A stretch of 64,000 nucleotides of DNA from the NCBI RefSeq assembly GCF_017254915.1, contig NZ_JAFKCT010000006.1:62001-126000 (forward strand), read 5' to 3'. A model generated the notes under the pieces. It did no database searches and was not told the DNA's origin. It worked only from the letters and a program-made list of their open reading frames with translations. Below, in pieces: positions 34,364 through 42,304 of the stretch (the stretch's first letter is position 1; each line of letters opens with the position of its first letter). Position numbers and translations under genes: made by a program. The stretch is from Algoriphagus oliviformis. Its GTDB lineage: Bacteria > Bacteroidota > Bacteroidia > Cytophagales > Cyclobacteriaceae.

Positions 34364-35878
34364 ATGAGGTTTCTGACCGTATTTCTCACCCTCAGTTCTT
34401 TCACTATTGCGGGGGCTTTTGCGCAGAGCGGCTACTATGAGGACGCCTATCGCTTCAGCAGAGCCAATCCCTCCGGTTCCGCCAGAATAATAGGAATCGG
34501 CGGCACCCAATATTCCTTGGGAGGCGATGTGTCCAATATCGCGGGCAACCCGGCGGGGCTCGGTTTTTTCCGGACTTCTGAAATCAGCATCAGCTTGGGC
34601 TACTCGGACTGGAGAGTGGACACACGCTATCTGGGTCAAGACAAAACCTACAACACCACGAACTTTTCCCTGCCCAACGCGAGCTACGTGATGGCAAACC
34701 CCAAAGGAGATCTGGAACAGGGCGCCTTCAAAGGCGGCGGCTTTGGGATCAGCTTCCAGCGAATCGCAAACTTCAACACCGAATACGGCTACTATTCCGA
34801 CCAGCTCGGCCAAAGCTCCATCATCGATTTTTACCTGCAGGATGCCTTTGGGATACCGGAGAGCCAAATCGAAAACTATGGACTGACAGGCCTGGCTTAC
34901 CAGACCTACCAGATCAACCCTGTTGCTTTTGACGAGAATGGAAATGCGATCAATGACCCATCGGTCTATGACTCCTTCGTTTTGGGCTTTCCCTTTCAGG
35001 ATGAAAACATCACCCAGCAAGGAAGCGCCAACCAGATGACCTTTTCCTATGGAGCCAATTTCAACCACAAAGTCTTTGTCGGTGGTGGGCTGGGGATTCG
35101 ATCCCTCTCCTTTTCCTCCTTCAAGACTTACAATGAAGAGTTTGTCGACCAACCCCTAGTCAATTCCAGCTTGAGGGAAAACCTGTACATCAACGGGATT
35201 GGAGTAAACCTGAACCTAGGCTTGATCTACAAGCCCATCGACTATGTCAATCTGGGCTTTGTCTTCCAAAGCCCGACCTGGTACTCCCTCAACGAAGAGT
35301 ACGAGGCAGGTATGACCGCCATCTACAACAATTACTACTACGAGGAAGAAGACGTCACGCTGGGACGCCAAGATGCCGTCACCGATCTCGTGATCAGCAA
35401 CTATGGCCTAAACACCCCTCTCAAGGTGGGCGGAGGTGCCACCTTTTTCCTCGGAAAAAATGGCTTTATCTCAGCCGATCTGGATTGGGTGGACTACAGC
35501 GCAGGGCGCATCAGCTCCAACGATTTCAATGAAGGCCCCGACAACCAAGTGATCAAGAGCATCTACGCCAGCACCATCAATTACCGAGTGGGCGGAGAGG
35601 CGCGATTCGACGCCTTGAGGCTGCGGGCTGGCTATGCCTACTTTGGCGATCCCTATGCGGATTCTCCCGGCATCGATCAGAGCAGCCAGCAGATCAGCGG
35701 CGGGATAGGTGTAAAACTCCGATCCATCGCGATTGACTTTGCCTTGTTCAACCAAAAATACAACGGGCTGTACAGAAGCTATCAGGTTTTGGATGAAAAC
35801 GGGAACAACTATGGGCCCGTCACCGAAATGGAAAACAGCATCACCTCCGGTGTGCTGACGGTCGGCTTCAGTTTTTAA
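34364..35878 (+). CDS. OmpP1/FadL-like outer membrane transport protein
   Basis: A 504-aa outer membrane beta barrel with a Sec signal ending GAFA. The mature start SGYYEDAYRFSRANPSGSARIIGIGGTQYSLGGDVSNIAGNPAGLGFF carries the FadL-like motif (S/A)-N-P-A-G-L. Aromatic amphipathic strands follow (ISISLGYSDW, FVFQSPTWYSLNEEY) to a final VLTVGFSF ending in Phe, as barrel proteins do. It probably imports hydrophobic compounds or fatty acids. Its 3' end overlaps the convergent aroK gene by 11 nt. Upstream is a terminator, so it has its own promoter (a weak TACCGTTT near 34330). Confidence 0.85.
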   Translation: MRFLTVFLTLSSFTIAGAFAQSGYYEDAYRFSRANPSGSARIIGIGGTQYSLGGDVSNIAGNPAGLGFFRTSEISISLGYSDWRVDTRYLGQDKTYNTTNFSLPNASYVMANPKGDLEQGAFKGGGFGISFQRIANFNTEYGYYSDQLGQSSIIDFYLQDAFGIPESQIENYGLTGLAYQTYQINPVAFDENGNAINDPSVYDSFVLGFPFQDENITQQGSANQMTFSYGANFNHKVFVGGGLGIRSLSFSSFKTYNEEFVDQPLVNSSLRENLYINGIGVNLNLGLIYKPIDYVNLGFVFQSPTWYSLNEEYEAGMTAIYNNYYYEEEDVTLGRQDAVTDLVISNYGLNTPLKVGGGATFFLGKNGFISADLDWVDYSAGRISSNDFNEGPDNQVIKSIYASTINYRVGGEARFDALRLRAGYAYFGDPYADSPGIDQSSQQISGGIGVKLRSIAIDFALFNQKYNGLYRSYQVLDENGNNYGPVTEMENSITSGVLTVGFSF

Positions 35879-36398
35879 GCTGGTTGATCAGCTCATACAT
35901 CAGAAGCTCAGCGGAAAAGTCATCCCCGCTGAGCTTTATTTTTGCCTGGCTATAATAGGAGTCCCTATCGGCGAGCAAGCTCTTTAGCTTTAGGGTGATT
36001 TCCCCTTGACCCAAACCCTGAAACATGGGGCGGTTTTGTACTTTGGACACCCTCAGTCGCTCGGAGATGGATTCCAGGGGGACGTCCAGATAGACTGAGA
36101 TAGACGAGGCATTGATCAGGTCCATGTTGTCGTTGAAGCAAGGAGCTCCGCCGCCGGTGGCCAGCACAAAGGAAGATTCTTCCCGCAGAAGCTCTGCCAG
36201 AGTCTCTGTCTCCCACTGGCGAAATCTCCCCTCTCCCAGCGTGGTAAATATCTCGGGGATCTTCATGTGGGAGCGCACTTCCACTTCGTGGTCCAAATCC
36301 AAAAAAGGAAAGCTTAACTCTTGGGCGAGCTGCCTGCCAAAAGTGCTTTTGCCGGAACCGGGAAGCCCTACCAAGACTACTTTCAGGTACTTGCTCAT
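35868..36398 (-). CDS. aroK: Shikimate kinase
   Basis: Phosphorylates shikimate in the chorismate pathway; 176 aa, full length. The P-loop is GLPGSGKSTFGRQLA, the shikimate site is FLDLDHEVE...EIFTTLGEGRFRQWETETL, and VLATGGGAPC is the adenine/shikimate GGG motif. The lid Arg region is QNRPMFQG. The gene overlaps the DoxX-type gene upstream by 4 nt and is convergent with the FadL-like gene with 11 nt of shared sequence at their ends. Confidence 0.95.
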   Translation of the reverse strand: MSKYLKVVLVGLPGSGKSTFGRQLAQELSFPFLDLDHEVEVRSHMKIPEIFTTLGEGRFRQWETETLAELLREESSFVLATGGGAPCFNDNMDLINASSISVYLDVPLESISERLRVSKVQNRPMFQGLGQGEITLKLKSLLADRDSYYSQAKIKLSGDDFSAELLMYELINQLKN

Positions 36399-37492
36399 AA
36401 AAACAGATCCAAAACCTCCGTAGCCTCCGGGGTATTATTATGGTGGTACTTTTCCATCACCACGCCGTCCTTGAGGACCATGATTCCGGGATTTGCCCGC
36501 ATGATGGTCTTGACCACCGTCGCATCGGCCTGTAGACCGACCACGCTCCAGTTTTGCTTGGACAGGAATGCATCGATCTCCTCCTGCGTCGCGGCAGCCA
36601 TGAAGACCAAGTCAACCGGCGCTCCCTGCAAAGAACCCAATAGAGCCGTGATCCTGTCAAGATTGGCATCGCTCATCTTGGACAAGTTGCTGCTGAGGAC
36701 AATGACCTTATTGCCTGCGAAAACGAAGTCCGACTGGTCTCCGTCTACATTCCAGGCAGCAAAATCAGAGATCTTGGGCAAAGCCTCCGGATTCTGAAGC
36801 ACCATCTCCACAAACTCGTAGCTCTCGTCCGTAGGATATTGGTCAAAGGTGAAGGTCTCCCCTCCCTTTTTCATGACATAGGTGTATTGGAGTGGCGCAG
36901 AGGGCTGCATGTTGGTCGGAATACTCACGCCATTTTTGTAGGCTCTGAAGTCAATGAAAGGCAGGTTTCTGATCGCCCAAACTGCCACCACAAACGATAC
37001 CAGCAAAACGAGCAGGGACGTCGCATTCGCCCATTTGGGGCTTTCCTCCGGCAGGTCTTTCCTGAAAAAGAACAAGACCGAAATCATGATCAGCAAGACG
37101 ATATCCTTGTAAAAGGACTCCCAAGGAGTGAGCTTGATCGCATCCCCAAAGCAGCCGCAGTCCGTCACTTTGTTGAAATACGCGGAGTAGAACGTCAAAA
37201 ACGTGAAAAACAGGATCATCAGCGCAAGCGCCCAAACGGTCTGTCTCAGCTTCACCCCGAGTATGAGCATCACGCCCAGGACGACTTCAGCCACCACCAG
37301 CACCACTCCGATCTGTAGCGCCCATGGCTTGAAATAGACAAAAAATCCCGCTATGTCGTTGGAAAACACGTCAAAATACTCCTCCAGCTTGATGGCTGTC
37401 CCCACGGGGTCGTTGACTTTGATAAGGCCGGAGAAAATGAACAGGCCTCCCACCAAAAACCGGAGAACCCACAGAATGGCGTTTTTACTCAT
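36395..37492 (-). CDS. DoxX/MauE-like membrane protein with thioredoxin-like C-domain (BT_3928 type)
   Basis: A 365-aa protein: residues 1-140 form a DoxX/MauE four-helix unit (WVLRFLVGGLFIFSGLIKVNDPVG, then GVVLVVAEVVLGVMLILG) with the CysXCys motif TDCGCFGDAIKLTPWESF between helices 3 and 4, as in MauE/VKOR-linked proteins. A fifth helix near residue 165 leads to a periplasmic domain of about 170 residues that reads like thioredoxin (VIVLSSNLSKMS, PGIMVLKDGVVMEKYHH) but has no CXXC. It may be a redox or heme-related quinone-linked protein; the function is unknown. The genes DUF1599, this one and aroK overlap and form an operon. Confidence 0.75.
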   Translation of the reverse strand: MSKNAILWVLRFLVGGLFIFSGLIKVNDPVGTAIKLEEYFDVFSNDIAGFFVYFKPWALQIGVVLVVAEVVLGVMLILGVKLRQTVWALALMILFFTFLTFYSAYFNKVTDCGCFGDAIKLTPWESFYKDIVLLIMISVLFFFRKDLPEESPKWANATSLLVLLVSFVVAVWAIRNLPFIDFRAYKNGVSIPTNMQPSAPLQYTYVMKKGGETFTFDQYPTDESYEFVEMVLQNPEALPKISDFAAWNVDGDQSDFVFAGNKVIVLSSNLSKMSDANLDRITALLGSLQGAPVDLVFMAAATQEEIDAFLSKQNWSVVGLQADATVVKTIMRANPGIMVLKDGVVMEKYHHNNTPEATEVLDLFL

Positions 37493-38030
37493 GATATCCT
37501 AGTTTGATCAGGCAAAAGACCGAATAGTTGATCATATCCTGATAGTTTGCTTCTATACCTTCCGAGACGATGGTTTTGCCTTGGTTGTCCTCGATCTGCT
37601 TTACGCGAAAGAGCTTCATCAGGATGATGTCCGTCATCGAGCTCACCCGCATGTCGCGCCAGGCCTCGCCGTAGTCATGGTTTTTGTTTTCGAGCAGGCC
37701 ACGCGTGGCTCCCGACCAATGGTCATAGAGGGGCTCCAGCTCTGCATAGGGGATTTCCAGCCTGCTTTCCTCTTTCAAGCTGATTTGGATCAGGGCTATG
37801 AGGCAATAGTTGACAATACCGACGAACTCATCGACGATGGGGTCGTCCACCTTTTGGCCGCCTTTTTCCTGGATAGAACGGATTCGCTGGGCTTTGATAA
37901 AAATCTGGTCGGTGATAGACGAAAGCCTCAAAATCCTCCAGGCTGTCCCGTAATCCAGGGTCTTCTTTCGGAACAATTCTTTACATCGGGCGATTACTTG
38001 ATTATATTCGTTGCTGGTATTAGTCTCCAA
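37485..38030 (-). CDS. DUF1599 protein with two repeated domains
   Basis: A 181-aa soluble protein of the DUF1599 family. It contains the same unit twice: CKELFRKKTLDYGTAWRILRLSSITDQIFIKAQRI in the first half and LLENKNHDYGEAWRDMRVSSMTDIILMKLFRVKQI in the second. The conserved DYG-AWR and SS-TD residues look like an active or binding site. Function unknown. The in-frame start is TTG at 38030; no ATG is available near it. Divergent from folP with only about 14 nt between the starts, so promoters must lie inside the opposite genes. Confidence 0.8.
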   Translation of the reverse strand: METNTSNEYNQVIARCKELFRKKTLDYGTAWRILRLSSITDQIFIKAQRIRSIQEKGGQKVDDPIVDEFVGIVNYCLIALIQISLKEESRLEIPYAELEPLYDHWSGATRGLLENKNHDYGEAWRDMRVSSMTDIILMKLFRVKQIEDNQGKTIVSEGIEANYQDMINYSVFCLIKLGYHE

Positions 38031-38044
38031 AATCCAATAGTTTA

Positions 38045-38929
38045 ATGCTTTCCGGCTCCAGTCCGTCTTCTTCGACCGAAGATAAATTATTTTCCCAGAA
38101 ACATTCCATTCAAATCAAGGGAAGGCTCATTTGCCTGGACAAACCCCAAGTGATGGGCATCCTAAACCTGACTCCGGACTCATTTTTTGCGGGAAGCCGA
38201 ATGTCCGGAGACCGGGAGCTGCTACTTGCCTCCGCAAAGAAAATGATCCTCGATGGGGCCGATATGCTGGACCTGGGGGGCTACAGTACCCGTCCGGGTG
38301 CCGCCGAGGTTTCTGCACAGGAAGAGCTCGACCGGGTAGTCCCCGCGGTGGAAGCGATCCGTCGGGAATTTCCCGAAATCCCAATCTCGGTGGACACCTT
38401 CCGGTCCCAAGTCGCCCGTGCCGCCGTCACCGCCGGTGCCGATCTCATCAATGATATCTCTGCAGGGGAGCTGGATGAAGACATGCTTCCCCTCATCGCC
38501 TCCATGAAGGTGCCCTACATCGCCATGCACATCCGGGGAAACCCGAAAAATATGCATGAGCACACCAACTATTCTGATATTTTATCAGAAATACTGTATT
38601 ATTTCTCGGAAAAAGTGGATCTTTTTAGAAAACTTGGCATCATAGATGTAATTCTGGATCCTGGGTTCGGATTTGCAAAGACGGTCGAGCAGAATTTCCT
38701 GCTGCTGAAAAATCTAAAAAGTTTTGGGGTGCTGGGACTGCCGCTTTTGGTAGGCATTTCCCGAAAGTCCATGATCCACAAATCGTTGGACATCCCAGCC
38801 TCCGAGGCACTCAACGGCACCACTGCCTTGAATATGTTTGCTCTGACCCAAGGCGCGAACTTGCTCAGGGTCCATGACGTTAAGGAAGCTAAACAGACAA
38901 TTAAATTATTTGAACAACTATACCCTTGA
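38045..38929 (+). CDS. folP: Dihydropteroate synthase
   Basis: Condenses p-aminobenzoate with the pterin pyrophosphate to dihydropteroate; 294 aa. Motifs are VMGILNLTPDSFFAGS, DMLDLGGYSTRPGA, ISVDTFRS, LINDISAG, YIAMHIRG, VILDPGFGFAKTVEQNF and the final pABA/anion site GISRKSMI...NGTTALNMFAL. All sites look intact. The downstream cdaA gene begins with TTG overlapping the folP stop, so the two are translationally coupled, an arrangement I know from other Bacteroidota. Confidence 0.95.
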   Translation: MLSGSSPSSSTEDKLFSQKHSIQIKGRLICLDKPQVMGILNLTPDSFFAGSRMSGDRELLLASAKKMILDGADMLDLGGYSTRPGAAEVSAQEELDRVVPAVEAIRREFPEIPISVDTFRSQVARAAVTAGADLINDISAGELDEDMLPLIASMKVPYIAMHIRGNPKNMHEHTNYSDILSEILYYFSEKVDLFRKLGIIDVILDPGFGFAKTVEQNFLLLKNLKSFGVLGLPLLVGISRKSMIHKSLDIPASEALNGTTALNMFALTQGANLLRVHDVKEAKQTIKLFEQLYP

Positions 38930-39801
38930 GCTTGCTTTTCAAAATAGGATTTTTGGATATATCTATCGTCAATATGATAGATATAGCGCTCGTTGCCGCG
39001 CTCCTATACCAAGTCTACAAGCTGCTCAAAGGAAGCGTTGCCATCAAGATCTTCCTAGGTTTCCTCTCGCTCTACCTCATCTACCTGCTGGTAAGGGCAA
39101 TCCGGATGGAGTTGCTCTCGGCGATTTTGGGGCAGTTCATGGGAGTAGGTGTCATCGCGGCCATTATCATTTTTGCGCCTGAGATCCGTAAATTCCTGCT
39201 CATCGTCGGCCGCTCTTCCATCTTCTCAGACGACAATATCCTGAAGGACATCCTTTTCTTTTGGAGAAAAAAGGAAAACACATCCTTCAACATCAGCCCG
39301 ATCATCGACGCCTCCAAAAACCTGGCGGGTAGCAACATGGGCGCGCTGATGGTGATCTCCAGCAGTACCGAACTGAAGTTCTATGCCGAAAGCGGGGACA
39401 TTCTGGACGCGGAGCTCTCCAAGCGTCTCCTCATTTCCATTTTCAACAAATACAGTCCCCTGCACGACGGCGCAGTGATCATCTACAAAGGCCGAATCAA
39501 GGCAGCAAGATGCATTCTCCCTGTCACCGAACGCGAGGTCCCCGCGCAGTTTGGTCTTCGCCACCGTGCGGGAATCGGCATGTCGGAAGCAACCGACGCC
39601 TTGATCCTGGTGGTCTCAGAGGAGACTGGCCAGATTTCCATGATGAAAAATGGAAAAGTACTGCACAATCTGTCCTTTCAGGAGGTTAGGGAAATCATCA
39701 ACGACTACCTGAACAACGAGGACCTAGATGACCGCTTCGAAAACCTCTCCGAGCAGGAGCTGGGCAAAAAGCGAAACCTGGCCGTATCCGGCAAAAACTA
39801 A
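38926..39801 (+). CDS. cdaA: Diadenylate cyclase CdaA
   Basis: Makes the second messenger c-di-AMP from two ATP; 291 aa. Three N-terminal membrane helices are followed by the DAC domain with SPLHDGAVII (DGA motif) and GLRHRAGIGMSE (RHR motif), both intact. A C-terminal tail of about 40 residues follows. The start is TTG at 38926, sharing bases with the TGA of folP; the next ATG (38974) would cut off the first amphipathic segment LLFKIGFLDISIV that CdaA homologues have. c-di-AMP usually controls potassium and osmotic balance; the receptor is not in the window. Confidence 0.93.
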   Translation: MSLLFKIGFLDISIVNMIDIALVAALLYQVYKLLKGSVAIKIFLGFLSLYLIYLLVRAIRMELLSAILGQFMGVGVIAAIIIFAPEIRKFLLIVGRSSIFSDDNILKDILFFWRKKENTSFNISPIIDASKNLAGSNMGALMVISSSTELKFYAESGDILDAELSKRLLISIFNKYSPLHDGAVIIYKGRIKAARCILPVTEREVPAQFGLRHRAGIGMSEATDALILVVSEETGQISMMKNGKVLHNLSFQEVREIINDYLNNEDLDDRFENLSEQELGKKRNLAVSGKN

Positions 39802-39825
39802 GCAGATCCACTTCTTTTGAAATAG

Positions 39826-39867
39826 AAAAACCGGCAGAAAGCTTACCTTCCTGCCGGTTTTTTTTGA
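39826..39867. terminator. Bidirectional terminator between cdaA and kbl
   Basis: AAACCGGCAG/CTGCCGGTTT stem (39828-39837 and 39851-39860) with a T8 run to the right and an A5 run to the left. Confidence 0.85.
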
Positions 39868-39882
39868 CTTTCAGCGAATTGA

Positions 39883-41079
39883 TTATTTGATCACCCCCAG
39901 CTCTTTTCCCACTTCCACAAAAGCAGCAATCGCCTGGTCGAGATGATGGCGCTCGTGGCCTGCGGAGATCTGCACGCGGATTCGGGCTTGGCCTTTGGGC
40001 ACTACCGGATAGTAGAATCCGATCACGTAGATTCCTTTTTCGAGAACCTTCTCGGCCATCTTTTGCGACAGCACGGCGTCGTAGAGCATGATCGGCACGA
40101 TGGGATGCTCGCCAGGCTTGATGTCAAATCCCGCCTCGGTCATCTTGGCGCGGAAGTATTTGGTGTTTTCCTCCAGCTTGTCCCGTAGCTCGGTGGTCTC
40201 AGACAGCAGGTCAAAGACCGCAATCGACGCACCGGTGATGGATGGAGCCAGGGTGTTGGAGAAAAGGTAGGGTCTGGAGCGCTGGCGAAGCAACTCGATG
40301 ATCTCTTTTCTTCCCGAAGTAAAACCTCCTGACGCGCCACCAAGTGCTTTGCCCAGGGTACCGGTGATGATGTCCATCTTGCCCATCACGCCGCAGTGCT
40401 CGTGTACGCCTCGGCCTGTTTTCCCTATGAATCCAGTCGAATGGCACTCGTCAGACATGACCAAGGCCTCATATTTCTCGGCCAGCGCCACGATCTTGTC
40501 CAGCTGGGCGATGGTGCCGTCCATGGAGAAGGCGCCGTCGGTCACGATGATCTTTTGCTTCGCTCTCGCAGCCACGGCATCTTGGAGCTGTTTTTCCAGA
40601 TCAGCCATATTGTTGTGCTCGTAGCGGTAGCGCATCGCTTTGCAAAGGCGCACCCCGTCGATGATCGAGGCGTGGTTCAGCGCATCGGAGATGATCGCAT
40701 CCTCAGGGCCCAGGAGGGGTTCAAACACTCCCCCGTTTGCGTCAAATGCCGCCGCATAGAGGATGGTGTCCTCTGTGCCCAAAAATTCGGAGATCTTCCT
40801 CTCCAGCTCCTTGTGGATGTCCTGCGTGCCACAGATGAAGCGCACGGAAGACATGCCAAAGCCGTGGGAGTCGATGGCTGCCTTGGCGGCCTCGATCACC
40901 CGGGGGTGGGAAGACAGACCGAGGTAGTTGTTGGCACAGAAGTTCAGCACTTGTTTGCCCCCGGCAATGGTGATTTCGGCGGCTTGGGGTGAGGTGATGA
41001 TGCGTTCTCTTTTGAAAAGTCCGGCTTCTTCGATGCCTTTTAGCTCTTCTTGCAATTTGGGCTTAAACTGGTCGTACAT
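39883..41079 (-). CDS. kbl: 2-amino-3-ketobutyrate CoA ligase (glycine C-acetyltransferase)
   Basis: PLP enzyme of 398 aa that splits 2-amino-3-oxobutyrate with CoA into glycine and acetyl-CoA. Signatures: [20 protein letters not shown], the PLP-binding [47 protein letters not shown] and the Schiff-base region [17 protein letters not shown] with Lys. Full length. It is divergent from a threonine dehydrogenase gene, and the two together make the threonine-to-glycine route. Confidence 0.95.
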   Translation of the reverse strand: MYDQFKPKLQEELKGIEEAGLFKRERIITSPQAAEITIAGGKQVLNFCANNYLGLSSHPRVIEAAKAAIDSHGFGMSSVRFICGTQDIHKELERKISEFLGTEDTILYAAAFDANGGVFEPLLGPEDAIISDALNHASIIDGVRLCKAMRYRYEHNNMADLEKQLQDAVAARAKQKIIVTDGAFSMDGTIAQLDKIVALAEKYEALVMSDECHSTGFIGKTGRGVHEHCGVMGKMDIITGTLGKALGGASGGFTSGRKEIIELLRQRSRPYLFSNTLAPSITGASIAVFDLLSETTELRDKLEENTKYFRAKMTEAGFDIKPGEHPIVPIMLYDAVLSQKMAEKVLEKGIYVIGFYYPVVPKGQARIRVQISAGHERHHLDQAIAAFVEVGKELGVIK

Positions 41080-41156
41080 ATGGGATAGATTAAAATTGAT
41101 TGGCTTTTTCGGGACATCCGCTGATCAAAAAACCTGTGCGGAGAGGTGAATTTTAC

Positions 41157-41164
41157 TACTTTTG
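41157..41164 (+). promoter_or_regulatory. Candidate -7 element of tdh
   Basis: TACTTTTG fits TAnnTTTG, about 70 nt before the tdh ATG; TGTG at 41135-41138 is a weak -33 element at near-normal spacing. Confidence 0.45.
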
Positions 41165-41232
41165 CGCAAGCAAACCCAAATATAAACAAAAACCCATTAG
41201 GCGACTTTTGGGCATTTTTGAAAGATCAGCGC

Positions 41233-42189
41233 ATGGAAAAAATCCTCATCATCGGAGCCGCCGGACAGCTGGGTTCGGAACTCACCAAAGCCCTCGCCGA
41301 CCAGCATGGCGGAGAGCAGGTCATCGCCACAGACCTGCGGGATTCCGCCCGGGCGGAATTTGACTATTGCAGATTTGAAGTCCTGGACGCAATGAACAAA
41401 GAGGCGCTTCATGATTTGGTAAGGGAGGAAAACATCACCCAGATTTACCATCTCGCGGCGGTTCTCTCTGCCACAGGCGAAAAAAACCCAAAATTCGCCT
41501 GGCACCTGAATATGGAAAGCCTGCTCATCGTATTGGAGCTGGCCAAGGAGATGAAACTGGACAAGATCTACTGGCCTTCCTCCATTGCCGTTTTTGGGCC
41601 GAACACTCCAAAAAACAACACCCCGCAATATTGCGTCAAGGAACCCAACACGATCTATGGCATCAGCAAGCAGGCGGGTGAAAGATGGTGTGAATACTAC
41701 TTCGAAAAACACGGAGTGGACGTGCGAAGCCTGCGCTACCCCGGGCTGATCGGCTACAAATCCCTCCCCGGTGGCGGTACGACCGACTATGCCGTGGACA
41801 TCTACCACAAAGCCTTGGCAGAAGAAAAATTCACCTGCTTCCTCCGCGAAGACAGCTACCTGCCGATGATGTACATGCCGGATGCGATCAAGGCGACTTT
41901 GGACTTGATGAACGCTCCCCGCGAATCCGTCAAAATCCGCTCCAGCTATAACCTGGCGGGCATGAGCTTTTCTCCAAAAGAGATCTTCGAAAGCATCAAA
42001 AAGCACGTTCCGGGCTTTGAGATCGAATACCAACCGGACTTCCGCCAAGCCATCGCCGACTCCTGGCCAGACAGCATAGACGACAGCCGCGCGCGGCAGG
42101 ACTGGGGCTGGAAGCCCGACTACGACCTGGACGCGATGACCGCAGACATCCTCAAGAATCTTCCGGATTTCTTTCCTCCGAAAAAATAA
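41233..42189 (+). CDS. tdh: SDR-type L-threonine 3-dehydrogenase
   Basis: NAD-dependent epimerase-fold enzyme of 318 aa. The Rossmann motif is ILIIGAAGQLGSELTKAL; the catalytic pair is YGISKQAGERWCEYY with the preceding Ser in YWPSSIAVFG. Later PGLIGYKSLPGGGTTDYAVDIYHKAL and PMMYMPDAIKATLDLM are what SDR-type threonine dehydrogenases of Bacteroidota show. Oxidation of threonine gives 2-amino-3-oxobutyrate, the substrate of Kbl encoded divergently. ATG 41233 is chosen; the frame extends to 41146 but the extra residues do not fit the fold. Confidence 0.88.
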   Translation: MEKILIIGAAGQLGSELTKALADQHGGEQVIATDLRDSARAEFDYCRFEVLDAMNKEALHDLVREENITQIYHLAAVLSATGEKNPKFAWHLNMESLLIVLELAKEMKLDKIYWPSSIAVFGPNTPKNNTPQYCVKEPNTIYGISKQAGERWCEYYFEKHGVDVRSLRYPGLIGYKSLPGGGTTDYAVDIYHKALAEEKFTCFLREDSYLPMMYMPDAIKATLDLMNAPRESVKIRSSYNLAGMSFSPKEIFESIKKHVPGFEIEYQPDFRQAIADSWPDSIDDSRARQDWGWKPDYDLDAMTADILKNLPDFFPPKK

Positions 42190-42196
42190 ACACCAC

Positions 42197-42225
42197 AAAG
42201 CCCGATTGATTTCGGGCTTTTTTAA
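42197..42225 (+). terminator. Terminator of tdh
   Basis: AAAGCCCGA/TCGGGCTTT stem around a 6-nt loop, followed by T6. Confidence 0.85.
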
Positions 42226-42304
42226 TTTAGACCATTCGTCACCGTGAAATTTTCTTTCAGTGCGAATATCTCCTACTTTAGGCCTTCTGTCCAAAAAGCC
42301 CAAA

